Below, piece after piece: positions 35,641-46,120 of a DNA stretch of 64,000 bases. The stretch is from Cryptomeria japonica (lineage: Eukaryota > Streptophyta > Pinopsida > Cupressales > Cupressaceae). A program made the translations under genes and the position numbers. Positions within the stretch are counted from its first letter, which is position 1; each line of letters begins with the position of its first letter. The DNA is taken from positions 262,806,574-262,870,573 of the forward strand of contig NC_081407.1 in assembly GCF_030272615.1 (NCBI RefSeq), read 5' to 3'. Under the pieces are notes generated by a model, which saw only the letters and a program-made list of their open reading frames with translations, did no database searches and was not told where the DNA came from.

Positions 35641-35655
35641 AAAGTGGGGGCTAAA
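35641..35655 (+). promoter_or_regulatory. Polypurine tract of the nested element
   Basis: AAAGTGGGGGCTAAA directly precedes the 3' LTR. The same AAAGTGGGGG occurs before the partial LTR at 47478. Confidence 0.85.
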
Positions 35656-37257
35656 TGTAGCATCATAAATTGTACGCACTTGCTAAAGCAGTACAATTTC
35701 AAACCTAGTTTAGCACCCGCCTTGGCGTATTTTGCATTTTGCATTGCATTTCCCCTTTAGCACTTAATTAATCAAATTAATTAGGTCTAAGGTTCTATTT
35801 TATCATCTCCCATATCATAAAGTTGGGCCCTTTTCATTAAAGTGTGCCCCTTTCATTTTATTCTTCCAATACATCATTTAATCAAAAACCCTAATTAGGT
35901 CCTATTTTGAACTTGGGGGCTTGATTTCGGGGGTCGAAACATCTCAAAATCACCTGTAACTTCGGGAATCTCTCTAAAATCATCATATCCGACAGCCTTG
36001 AAAATTTGGTGAAAAGTTGTTGGGACCATGGCGCCCGGAGTGCACATGGTCCCGGACATTTTTCCCAAAATTTTAGGAGCACGATCCAATCATAAAATAA
36101 AGCTTAACCCCAAGAAATTGGCGGGAGATTCAATCTCTAGGTCGGCCAAAAGTTGGAATTAAGACCTAGGGTTTCATATATAAGAGCTCTCTTTCTTCAT
36201 TTGAAAGGATCCGAATTTTGGGCTTTCAAGGAAACTCATATGCAGCGAAAGAGCAGATCTTTGAAGACTTCAACAACATTCAACATCCATCTATCAAGCA
36301 TTTATCAATTTCATTCATCCATTTAGGGCTTGGAAGACATTGAAGAGCAATAGGAGATTACCGACTGAAGATTGGCTTGTACCCCTCCCTTGGGGTTGGG
36401 TATGATTTCATGTTGTTTTCATGTCTTTGCATAAGCCTCATTATATCATGTGTATCCATGCTTTAGATCACTTTGCATCTTGATTTGGAGCATTTACATT
36501 ATCATTTACAAGCAATTAGGGTTTACTTTCTAGGTTGCTCTAGTTTGCTTACTTGCATTTTAGGATCTTGCACACACAAAGTCTGCACACACATTACTTT
36601 TACAATACAACTTGGCTATTCGTGGAGGTGGAAATCACCAAAGCGGGGGTTTGACTAAGGCAAAACCCTATATAGCCGCCCACCATACCTTTTCAGATAT
36701 AAGTGCAGGTTTCGGGATTCAAACGACGAGATAGCACTCCACACCAAGTTTCAGAGAAAAAGACCAGGACAGGGGCGTGGGGCACCCTGGTCCTGCCAGG
36801 ACAGGGGCGCTGGGCGCCCTGGTCCCTCTGTCAGACAACAACTTTCAGCAACTTTCTGACAGCTTTTCAGGTTGCAAAACAGCAGTTTCAGGAGCAAAAT
36901 CAGGACAGTGGCGCCCACGCCCCTGTCCCAAACATTTTCATTCATATTTTAACACCGGGTACGCATTTACATTCTTGTCTTGTCCTTGTGTTTACAGCTT
37001 TCCATTGTTTAAGTTCAATTCTACAATCTTGTTATTAGTTCATACTTGCACTTTGGGGTTGGGAATTGAACTTGCATCATTTTATCTTTCAATTACAACA
37101 AAGGAATAGAAATCCTAATAGGTAGCTCGTGGCTCTCTCTTCCACAAAAAGAAGTAGCCAATTGTGTGATACCTCTAGGCTCTTTCGTATTCCACAAATG
37201 TGTGATTGAAAGTGAGATTAGGGCATGTTTGCTTAGTTTCACTTTTTCCCCCCCACA
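35656..37257 (+). repeat. 3' LTR of the nested element
   Basis: Starts TGTAGCATCATAAATTG and ends TTTCCCCCCCCACA; 31 bp shorter than the 5' LTR because of one indel. Followed by the CTCCT target copy. Confidence 0.92.
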
Positions 37258-37262
37258 CTCCT
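37258..37262. repeat. Right target site duplication CTCCT
   Basis: Exact match to 28557-28561; the aORF sequence resumes after it. Confidence 0.95.
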
Positions 37263-37997
37263 CAAGAACTAGAAAACCTGAAACAGGCTCAAGCCTTATA
37301 TGCAGGGAAGTATGAGGAGAAAGTAAGGGCTACAATCTCCAGTTTTGCAGATACAATAAATGCCTCATTGCTTTACAATAATGTGGGAAAAATTATGGAG
37401 ATGTGGAATGAGCTGAGGAGAGATAAGGCCATTTTGACACCCATTTTTGACAGATGGAGACCTAGGGAGCAAGATCTAGAGTTCATGTGTGTATCCTATG
37501 ATGAAGCAAGAGCCAATCCCATTATCAAATCCACTTCTGATGTCGCTAAAGTCTTAATAAAATTGGCAATAGAAGTGGATAATTTGGATAGAAAGGTTAA
37601 TTTGTGTAAAAAGGAATACACTGATCAAATTTTTGAGTTGCTTCCAGGAATTTTTGCCAATCCGGATCAGTTAAAAGACAAGCAAATATGGCTTAAGGAG
37701 ATAGAAGTTAAATTGTCAGCAAGGGTTAAAGGAATCATTGATCTTGATGATACTTCTTTCTTTGTTGTGACAATACAGGAAATAGAGAAAATTAAATCAC
37801 ATTATGGTTTTCTTAATTCAGAAGTCAACAAACTGAGGAATTCTTGGAAAGGGTTGACTAAAAATAAAGATGATGTGATTAATTTTTCATGGCCGACAGA
37901 AGAGATATATAGTGAGTGGGCAACTAAATATGCCACCCAGGATCCGGAACAGTTGGAGAGCACCCCTGAAAACACAGAAGAGGTTGCAACAGAATAA
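37263..37997 (+). pseudogene. aORF copy 2, C-terminal part
   Basis: Continues the frame of 25691-28561 beyond the nested element and matches 16340-17050. It is open to a TAA at 37995. It encodes a helical domain (L-Y-A-G-K-Y-E-E-K ... W-P-T-E-E-I-Y-S-E-W-A). With the first part the ORF would be about 1,195 codons. Confidence 0.8.
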
Positions 37998-38963
37998 CAG
38001 GTTGAAGTAACTGCAGAGGCTGAAAAGTGTTTGTAACTACTTTTGCGAAAAGCTTGTAATTTCTTTATTTTGTAACAAACTCTCCTCAAAAGGTCCGAAG
38101 TTTTGTCCATCCATGTTGTTATAAATGGATACCAGGACTAGAAGGAAAAGGATCACAAAATTTTTGTAAGAAAACGCTGCAGAAATTTATTTGAGCTTTT
38201 CTAAGTTTAATGGAGAATTATAATTTATTGTAACATTTCTTGAACTGAATATCAATATACAGGCCATTGGTTTTGAGTAAAGCTTTGTGTTGTCTTCAAG
38301 TTTGTTCACAAATTTATTTACTGTTTTCATTCTAAATAATCCAGGGTTGTTCTGTTTAAGATGGAATTGCAAAGCAGTTTTAGTATAAGTGTTTGTTAGC
38401 TTTTCTCTTTAGGAGAGAAATTAAATACACGAGATCACTCATACCAGTAATTTCTTTGGGAGGAACTTTGAATTTTGAGGACCATAGCTTAATTTGGAAT
38501 GCTTGAATTCTTGTATGTGTCAGGCATATATAAGGATTAATGGTAACCAGGCCGACGGGAAGTATAAAGATGTATTGTTTAAGGAGTTTTATTTGAGTTT
38601 AGATGACTCTGTGACCTTGGATAAGGCACTTGTATTAATTGAAGTTGTTTATTGCATGCTTTGTTGATCGAAATGCTGAATTTAAGTACAATTTCTATCC
38701 TTTGTTTTTAGTTGATTTCAAGGTGAATAAATCCACTGGTTTTCTGGACTGGTTTGCTGTGGCTTTATGTTTGAAAGTGTGAATTTATTTCACAAAGGTA
38801 TACCCACCTGGGCTCCGAGGAAGCCCGAAGTGTAGAAGGTTTAATCAAACCTTGTCATATGTTGTCTTGAGAATTTCCTTATCTTTGATGTCTCTTCTGT
38901 ACCAAGCTCAAATCATATTACTCTAAGGATATTAAAGGGAATCAGATTTTGAAGACAACAAAA
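37998..38963 (+). other. Noncoding end of the 3' LTR
   Basis: Parallel to 17051-18036 with point differences; homology stops at gaagacaacaaaa. No gene. Confidence 0.7.
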
Positions 38964-40343
38964 CTGCTGATTTAGAGGTGAAAGTGAATAGATTGAATAA
39001 ATTAATTGAGTCAACTAATTGAGAAAAAGCTAACTGAAGGAAGAAAAAGAATGATTGGAGGAAATTAAGAAGATGACAAAGAAAGCTTTATTTAGAAAAA
39101 GCTAACGAAAAGATGGAAATAGAGATTGGAGAGATAAATGATTTAATTAATTAATTGATTGAATTAATTAATTTTGCATGTGCTTGCACTTTAACTTAGT
39201 TTTTCAATTTAATCTTGCATGAGATTTAATTCAAATAATTGAATTTATTTTAAATTCAATTTAGTATTTGAATATATTTAGAACTTGACTTTGATTTTCA
39301 ATTTGATTTTTGAAATCATGCACATGTAATTGAATTTGGAAGAGATTAGAAGAATTAAATGAAATTAGAAGAAATTAGAATTTGGGGATTTGGAATTGAA
39401 GAATTAATTAGCAAATTAAATAATTTAAAGAAACTATTTAATTATTTTAGAAATGGAATTTAATTAAATAATAAAGATTATTTAAATTAAAAGATTAAAT
39501 CACAATTAATTAAATAATAAATATTTACTTAATATTTAGAGGGTTGATTGATTAATTGATTTGAGATAGAAATTGAAAATATAATTTATTTAAATAATAA
39601 AGATTATTTAAATTGGGGAATTAATCAGAACTAATTAAATAATAAATATTTAATTAACATTAGAAAATGGTTAAAATGATTAAATGATGAAAGAATAAGA
39701 AATAGAATGATTAGTAAGATTACGAGGAAATATGAATTTAGAAGAATAAGATTAATTAACTTAATTAAATAATTAAAGAATTATTTAATCAATTAGAGGA
39801 ATAATTAGTACATGATCAATGAGACATTTTTAGGTGTCTACAAGTTCATCCTAGCAGTATGCTCTCACATGTAAGGTAATCTCTGCAAAATCTACAATCA
39901 AGAATCAATAATCTATTCGTAAATCCAACTTAATCAAATTAGCATTTGGGACTTGATCCTTTGACTGCACTTGGTCAACCTATTCAGGGACTAAGACACT
40001 ATGGAAGGACCAAGGTGCCCCAGTGGGACCATGGTGCCCTAGGAGGACCAAGGCACCCCACAAGGACTATAGTGTCCCAGTAGGACCATGGCACCCTGTT
40101 TGGGGCACATGTGCTATCACGATGTAGATTCATCCTAAATAGTCAACATAGTCAAATCAAAAATCAACATAAAGTACAAGTCAAGTTGAGTGGACCTACC
40201 TCATCAAGCGCGTGATCTTGGATAACGAACTACCATAGGATCTCTATCTATGTGAGCTTCTTCAGTAATCTTTGAGGCATATTGGGTGGTATGTGGGCTC
40301 CTTTCCTACACTATAAAACAAAATAGTAAAAATGGGAAATGTC
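38964..40343. other. AT-rich DNA right of the giant element
   Basis: No coding sequence. It contains a duplicated block at 39461-39540 and 39585-39665 (aataataaagattattta ... aataaatattta) and a GC-richer repeat at 40000-40100. It is the left flank of E2. Confidence 0.55.
40000..40100. repeat. Short tandem repeat ggaccaaggtgcccc-like
   Basis: About five degenerate units of 18-20 bp, each pairing ggacca(a/t)gg with (g/t)(t/c)gccc or caccc. Related accaaggtgtgg/tggtgccct blocks occur in the TGTA-type LTR near 10027-10170 and in the nested LTR. Confidence 0.7.
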
Positions 40344-40348
40344 ATTGC
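40344..40348. repeat. Left target site duplication ATTGC of E2
   Basis: ATTGC directly precedes the LTR and recurs at 46971-46975. Confidence 0.92.
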
Positions 40349-41197
40349 TGTTAGGGTTCCCACAGATACTGAGAGGGGGGGTGAATCAGTATCTGACTGG
40401 TAATGAAATTTTCTTAAAACTGAATATGCAGAATATAAAGTAACAGTATATCAGTATGCAAGAATTAATGCAAATAACAAAATCAAAAGCATCCACATGA
40501 AAAGAACACCATAACACAAGATGTTTAACGAGGAAATCCGGTGTGGGAAAAACCTCGGTGGGATTTGTGACCCACAATATTCACTTACTGGCCAATAAGA
40601 GAATATTACTTACAATAGGGGCCTGCACATGCAGGAAGGCCAACTGCCTAGAGCTCACTGCTCAACAAGAAGTCACACTGACTTACAAAGAGGATTTACA
40701 CAAATCCAATATTCTGTACTGCTTTACAATAGCATCTTCAATGCCAGATTCAGTACCAGTTCTTGCTCTGTTCTTTACATATACCCTTGACCTACAATTC
40801 ACACATTAGGTCTGCCTTATAATTTATTTATTACATTCTCTCCATATCCTACAAATGCCTACAATGATCTCTTTTATATACAAGAGTCATTTTACAATTT
40901 GCCAAGTCGGCTTACAATGATAAACAAAATATTACATATCAAAAGTCCTATCGGCCTCTGTGCCAGTATACATATTTCCTTTTGTGTTGGTGTACATCTT
41001 CTGTGTCGGTGTACATCTTCTTTTTGAGTAATGCTTTGCCAGTATAGTGTCTTGCCAGTGCCATAGGATTGCAAGGTTGCCTGTGTAATGCTTTGCTGGT
41101 ATAATGTCTTGCTAGTGCCATAGGATTGCAAGGTTGCCATCAATGACAAAACCTTCAATCACACACAATGTCTCATTGGAGTGTCCATATGCCAACA
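40349..41197 (-). repeat. E2 3' LTR
   Basis: On the minus strand starts TGTTGGCATATGG at 41197 and ends GGGAACCCTAACA at 40349. Many CCGG sites of the 5' LTR are CTGG or CCAG here, the pattern of methylated-cytosine decay. Confidence 0.93.
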
Positions 41198-41388
41198 ATC
41201 TCCCCCTTTGGCATTTATGGCAACACTCATCAGGAATTTCAAAAAGATATCCAAAAATGTGTATACCAAAAATATGAGGGCTCCCCCTGAGCATGTGATC
41301 CCTATGTTTTGAATTTTCTCATCTACTACTCCCCCTCTGGCATCAATGACAAAGGTTAGTAGATTTGTAGTTGTACCACTACATAACC
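41198..41388 (-). promoter_or_regulatory. E2 tail with three polypurine motifs
   Basis: Minus-strand GGGGGAG runs occur next to the LTR (AAAGGGGGAGAT at 41198), near 41285 (CAGGGGGAGC) and near 41332 (GAGGGGGAGTAG). The one beside the LTR is the likely plus-strand primer; two others follow a CATTGATGCCA-type block. Confidence 0.8.
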
Positions 41389-44300
41389 TCAACCTTGTAG
41401 TTGGGTAGTTATTATCTGAAGAATATCTCCCAAAATTAAGTTTATACCATCCATAAACTTCTTGCTCTCCTTTATTGCTATCTCAGTTCTGTGTACTGTA
41501 CCGGTGAGATGCTGCAAGTGCTCTGCCGGTGTTTTGCTACCCTATTTTATGCCTCTGAGATTTCCTTATGCAGAGATGCTAAATAGTCCAATCTTGGACT
41601 TAGTTTAGATCTCAAAATTTTTGCCTTGTTTATTATTTTCTCTTTTTCTTTTTCTTTTTCTTTTTCTAATTTGAGCAATTCTTCCTCAAAATTTGTTATC
41701 TTTTCCTCAAAAACTGATAATGTATCGGGTGAGTTAACAAAATTATTAGCAAGTTTATTGATCTCTTCCTGTACCTTGCTCATCTTTTTATCTACATCCG
41801 TGTCAAAAAGTTTATCTTACAGGTGTCTTTATACAGAGTTTTGTACTCTTTCAATAAATTGCACAGTTCCAGTAGAAGTGTGTCAAATTCCCTGTTACAC
41901 TTCTTTATTCCTTCCTTAAAGAATTTTTGTTTTTCTTTTTCTACACTTTCCTTTATAGTTTCTACCTTTGTTTGCTCAAAATTTCTAGAAATATATTTAC
42001 AAAGTGTATCCAACTGGCCTAAATAATCTTTGTTGGCTATATTACAATTTGGAGCTATTAATTTCAAAACTGGAATTGAATCATCTATTGCTTTATATGC
42101 TTGTGAGCTATAATCGGTTATTTTCTTGATAGAATCAAGCAATACCTCTGTTACATTTGATGATGACCCAGTAAACTGAGCACCGGTGGAAGGGACCATG
42201 CTGGTATTGACCTCTGGTAGGTTTGTTTGTGTCTCCACAATTTTTCTTGCATCATTTCTTACTGGTGGCATCTGTTTTGGAGCCTTTAGCTCTTTTGGTT
42301 GCTCTGTTTGTGTTCCAGATTCCTTCTTTTTCTCTGAATCTGTTGTTGGTTGCTCTTGGTTTCCTGTTGTCGGTTGCTCTTTATTATTAGATTTATCTAT
42401 GGTATCCTTATCTACCACTATGTTGATTTTTTGAGTATCAACATTCACAATATATAGGACTTCAGGATTAGGATTGTTATCCTCTGTGTCCATGTTCTTA
42501 GCTGCTAGTTGATCTTCTGCAGTTGTTTTTACTAGTTGAGTATTTAAAGGAGGTGGGGGTAAGTTGTCTCTAATCTTGATACTTGGTGGTCCACCAACTT
42601 TACCTTTCCCTTTGTCCTTTTGATATACCAGAATGGGCTTGGGATTCATATATTCTTCTTGTTTTTCTTTTTCAATCAAGAATCTATCCCAACCATCTTC
42701 TATTTCAGTTGAAACTTCAGTAACTCTACCTGCCATTAATGATATTTGCCGGTGTGCAGTGGAAAAGACTGTTCGGTTGGCCTGAGCTATCAAATCATCA
42801 ATTTCCTTAGGTGAGTTGGCCGGGTATACTGCAAGTAATTTTTCTATTTTTATTTTCTTATCCAACTCAATTATTCCTTTCCTTCTGGCCTCAAGTCTTT
42901 TATATAATTCATCAAGAATTTCATTTAGGACTTGCATCAAAAACTTTTTATACATGTCCATGTGTAGTATAACACTTTCCTCAATTTGTCCTTTCTCATC
43001 TTCTGATAGGGTGTCATAGATTTTCCCTATGTTTTTCATTTTTCCTTCCTCTGTGATTTCATCCAGTAATATGTCAAAAGGGGCCAAGTCAGTGTCTGTC
43101 TTCTTCTTCCTTTTGGGGGTCAACTTTTTCTTAGGTGTGGCTTTCTTGACTGGAGACCTTACAACTTGTTGCTTCTATCTTGTCCTTCTAGGTGAAGAAG
43201 TGGATACCGGTGAGGGGTCTCTTTTCCTAACAACTCTTTTGAAAGTTGCTGGCATATCTCCTTCTGAGGAGGTATCTACCGGTGATAGATGAGTTTCAGG
43301 CTGTTGGGCTGCCAACTCTTCTTCTGTTATGCCGATTTTCTTTAGTACATCATCTTTTAAGGCTTTTGCTTGCCTGCTTCCTTTCCTCACAGATGCCTCA
43401 ACTTTCTTTACCCTCTTTTTGGATTGAATTTGACTTTCAATGTGCTCAGCACTACCAAATACTTCTTCCTTTGGTTCATGGGGGGCTTCCAGAAGTGCTT
43501 TGGCATAAGTTTCCACTATGTGGTTATCTGCTTCATACCCCATTTCTGTAACCTAGATTGTTCTTGGGATGACTGCTTCCATCCAGATTTCATCCTTTTT
43601 GATTACAAAACAAATGTCATCCTTGTATTTGTTGACAATTTCCTATGATAGTCTGATCCTCTTATTCATTTTGACCTTTAGTGCTTGAAAATACTCATGG
43701 ATATTCTTTTCTTTGTTTTCACCCATGTTGTTGAATAAGTTAGACAATTGTTTTCCTACCGGTATGTCAAATCCAAAATCCTTGTTGCCTATACCGGGAG
43801 CCTGTTTGGTTATATGTAGCATTAAGCATACAAGCAAATTTCCAAATCTAAAGGTTCCTTTCTTATCCTTCTTGATTTTTGCTAAGTTATCAATTAACTC
43901 ATCTTTTAACCATTCACAGATGTCAATTTTTACATTATTCTTAACCATGTCATAAACACTTTTTATGCATAAACTGGAAATAGAATTAAGCCTATTTGCA
44001 TGAGTTGCTTTGTAACCTTGAATCATGCTAATGAATCTCAGATTTGTATCGGTCACATCATTAACCCTCAATGATCTTTTGTCGGATGGTGCACCAGTTA
44101 GTTTCGTTACTAGGTCATTGGAGACCTTCTTGGTTTTGTCGGGTCTAGTACTGGTGGAAGGTAACCCTATTACTGCTTTCACAGCTACCTTTGTAATTTT
44201 ATGCACTGAGTCAAGCCAAAAGAATGAGCCATGTACCCTGCTGAGAACTATCCTAATCACTTCCTTGGGAAATTCAGGAATGCAAAGGATTTCAGTGAAT

Positions 44301-44590
44301 CCTAGGGTTTCAACAATTTTATGTTCAGGTTTCACATTTTTGGCATTGTCACATATAACAGATTTGTACATGTCTTTGATTTCTTCATCACCTAATTCCT
44401 CTATGTTGCAATGAATGTACATTCTAGGGTCTTCTGCATAAACAACACCCTTTGGAATTTGGGAAAAAGCACATGTGTTGTCATCTTTCTTAGCTACCTC
44501 GGGAACTAGCTCAAACACGGGCCTAGGTAATTTTATAACTTTGACTACTGTAGGGTTTTCTATGAATTCAGGTGTAGAGGAGGATGCCAT
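41389..44590 (-). pseudogene. E2 ORF2: ~1,065-codon accessory protein, lightly broken
   Basis: ATG at 44590 (M-A-S-S-S-T-P-E-F). Stops are TAG 43645-43643, TAG 43555-43553, TAG near 43175; frameshifts lie near 41800 and 41550. Comparison with E4 shows the frame resumes each time and ends at TGA 41391-41389. The N-terminal ~320 residues form a helical domain (I-R-I-V-L-S-R-V-H-G, D-T-N-L-R-F-I-S-M-I-Q-G-Y, F-R-F-G-N-L-L-V-C-L-M-L). The centre is lysine-rich then Pro/Thr/Gln-rich, with G-K-G-K-V-G-G-P-P-S-I-K conserved in E4. The C-terminal ~300 residues are helical and end in a coiled coil (E-K-E-K-E-K repeat). The N-terminal pattern loosely recalls putative plant transposon protein domains; the function is unknown. 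Confidence 0.8.
41638..41666. repeat. CTTTTT microsatellite inside ORF2
   Basis: About five ctttttt-type units encode the E-K-E-K run of the ORF2 coiled coil on the minus strand. E4 has a related but interrupted charged segment. Confidence 0.8.
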
Positions 44591-45044
44591 GATGATAAAT
44601 ACCTTTTTCTGCCTTTGGATGGATTGATTGCTGAAGTGCTTGCCTCTTTGCTTGGAATGCCTTAGCTCAGAAATCTTCGCGCTCTCTAAAGGTTTGAATT
44701 CACGGTGAAATGAAATGGAGCCAAAACTTAATTTATAAAGTCTTTTCTACCACCTACCACTTTAATTGTCTGTCGGTAATGTATTAACTCAACTTTATTT
44801 GCCGGTAATGAAGGATTTTCAACTTCTTTTCTCTTACCGAGGGAATAATAGCACATGTCATTAAATTGCCAAACCCTCAAGATAATTTTCTTCAATTTGA
44901 TGAAGAACATCCTGTCGGTGGAGCATTGCTCTGTCTTGCCGATGGAGCATCATATTGTCTTTCTGGTGATGCATTTGTTGGTTCTATCGGTGGAGGGGTA
45001 ACCCCAATATTTAGATCTCCTTTTCTAATCCATTGCTTTGAAAA

Positions 45045-46049
45045 TTATTGCTTAACCTTTTCAACCTTTTCTTTACCTTTCAAGCTAGTACTTTTGTTAT
45101 CTACCGGTGTACCTTTACTTCTACAGAATTTAGCAATATGACCAATTTTGTTACATGCATAACAAGTTACATTATTTTTCTGAATAGCTTTCCCATAACC
45201 TATGCCGGTTTGCATTCTGCATTTATTTGATAAATGACCAAATCTTCCACAAACATAACATCTTACATTCATTCTGCAATTTTCAAAGTTATGACCAATT
45301 TTGTTGCATTTGGTGCATTGACCGGTGGGAGGATTGATGTTCTGATAATTCCTAGATCTACATTCATTTTCCCTATGACCATATTTATTACAATTAAAGC
45401 ATTTTCGATTGAACTTGTAAGTATTAGAGGGTCTTACCGGTTTGCTTTGATCCTGGGTATTTGCAGTACCGGAGCTTTCTCCAACTTCAAATCCAACTCC
45501 AGAAGTGTCACCTTTGGGTTTTTGATTCTTCAATAAGGTACCAAGTTCTTCTGAGCTTTTCTTGAATTTTTCTTTGTGTTGATTTGCAGTTTCCAATTCC
45601 CTTTCCAAGATCTCTTTTTGTCTCATTAGTTCATTCAAGTCATTTTGAGTATGCATCAGATCTGTCTTCAACATATCATTTTCATAGCTAAGTCTTGTGT
45701 TCTCATTTGCTACATCACTTAGTCTTCTAGTCAATTCTTCTTCATTCTTCTTTCTGTCCTCAATCTTTTTGCAGAATCTCATAGTCATATCTTGCATTTC
45801 ATTTTTTGTTGTCATGATCTCTTGTTTCAATTTGCTCATCATATCATTTAATGATTCCTTTTCATCATTTTCATTTTGCAATTTTTCACAAAGTTCTCTT
45901 CTCTTGTTTCTTGTAACAGTAAGATTTTCTTGAAGTGCCTGAATAATGTCCTGAGCTGCTTTTAAATCATCTTCTAATTTGATATTTTTCAACTTCTCTG
46001 CATCATAGTCAGTAAGAGCTCCTTCAAGTTGCTTCATCAGATTTTCCAT
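45045..46049 (-). CDS. E2 gag-like protein: coiled coil with four CCHC zinc knuckles
   Basis: Open for 334 codons from ATG 46049 (M-E-N-L-M-K-Q-L-E-G), 57 bases after the PBS; a TTG nine codons upstream is in frame but less likely. Residues ~1-175 are continuous heptad-like coiled coil. A S-G-V-G-F segment follows, then four C-x2-C-x4-H-x4-C knuckles at about 217-230, 245-258, 264-277 and 296-309, all with intact ligands. It lacks the UBN2-type capsid of copia gag (W-x3-M near the N-terminus, as in C1). The L-x-x-L-L-x-x-Q ... G-V/L-G-F block is typical of the C-terminal half of large SIRE/Maximus-type gags, so this looks like a capsid-deleted gag. It may bind element RNA. Confidence 0.85.
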   Translation of the reverse strand: MENLMKQLEGALTDYDAEKLKNIKLEDDLKAAQDIIQALQENLTVTRNKRRELCEKLQNENDEKESLNDMMSKLKQEIMTTKNEMQDMTMRFCKKIEDRKKNEEELTRRLSDVANENTRLSYENDMLKTDLMHTQNDLNELMRQKEILERELETANQHKEKFKKSSEELGTLLKNQKPKGDTSGVGFEVGESSGTANTQDQSKPVRPSNTYKFNRKCFNCNKYGHRENECRSRNYQNINPPTGQCTKCNKIGHNFENCRMNVRCYVCGRFGHLSNKCRMQTGIGYGKAIQKNNVTCYACNKIGHIAKFCRSKGTPVDNKSTSLKGKEKVEKVKQ

Positions 46050-46105
46050 CTTTACCGGTGTCAAGATCTTCCACAATCTGTTAGGCTTCTAAAAATAGAG
46101 GACCA

Positions 46106-46118
46106 GGCTCTGATACCA
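46106..46118 (-). other. E2 primer binding site (initiator tRNA-Met type)
   Basis: The minus strand reads TGGTATCAGAGCC two bases after the 5' LTR. Confidence 0.95.
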
Positions 46119-46120
46119 AT

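Larger units (their letters stand above)
28562..37257 (+). mobile_element. Nested non-autonomous gypsy-type element with PR/G-patch polyprotein
   Basis: An 8,696 bp element with direct LTRs of 1,633 and 1,602 bp, a 5 bp target duplication, a PBS-like site after the 5' LTR and AAAGTGGGGG before the 3' LTR. Its only long ORF (30544-33765) ends in an aspartic protease and a G-patch. There is no RT, RNase H or integrase in 33766-35640. It would need enzymes in trans from a related Tat-type element. The LTRs look nearly identical apart from a 31 bp indel near 29632/36718, so it is younger than its host LTR. Confidence 0.9.
10981..38963 (+). mobile_element. Giant Tat/Ogre-like gypsy element with LTR-embedded ORF
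   Basis: The 5' and 3' repeats start at the same point (tatcactgattaaaattggg, 10981 and 24296) and stop at the same point (gaagacaacaaaa, 18036 and 38963). In the 5' copy that stop lies one base before a PBS-like site. Between them sits a gypsy gag-PR-RNaseH-RT-RNaseH-integrase interior. Subtracting the nested 8.7 kb insertion gives LTRs of 7,056 and about 5,967 bp. The difference is explained by four extra 278 bp repeat units in the 5' LTR, less a 22 bp deletion. Weak points: no clean 5 bp target duplication, and no purine-rich tract directly before 24296. Placement in the Tat lineage rests on the second RNase H, long leader ORF and PBS type. Confidence 0.8.
24296..38963 (+). repeat. 3' LTR of the giant gypsy element, split by a nested element
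   Basis: Matches 10981-18036 from its first to its last bases, with one 278 bp unit (24802-25079) instead of five. Its aORF copy is interrupted at 28561 by the 28562-37257 element and resumes at 37263. After removal of the insertion and one target copy it is about 5,967 bp. DNA after 38963 is AT-rich and unrelated to the interior of the element. Confidence 0.8.

Noticed and set aside
38964-38973. A target duplication for the giant element (cttgc against ctgct).
   Set aside because: Two mismatches, or a required deletion, make it no better than chance.
41823-44414. Several plus-strand frames of 67-129 codons.
   Set aside because: They are antisense to ORF2 of E2; their Ser/Phe/Leu-rich composition is the complement of its Lys/Glu-rich coding.
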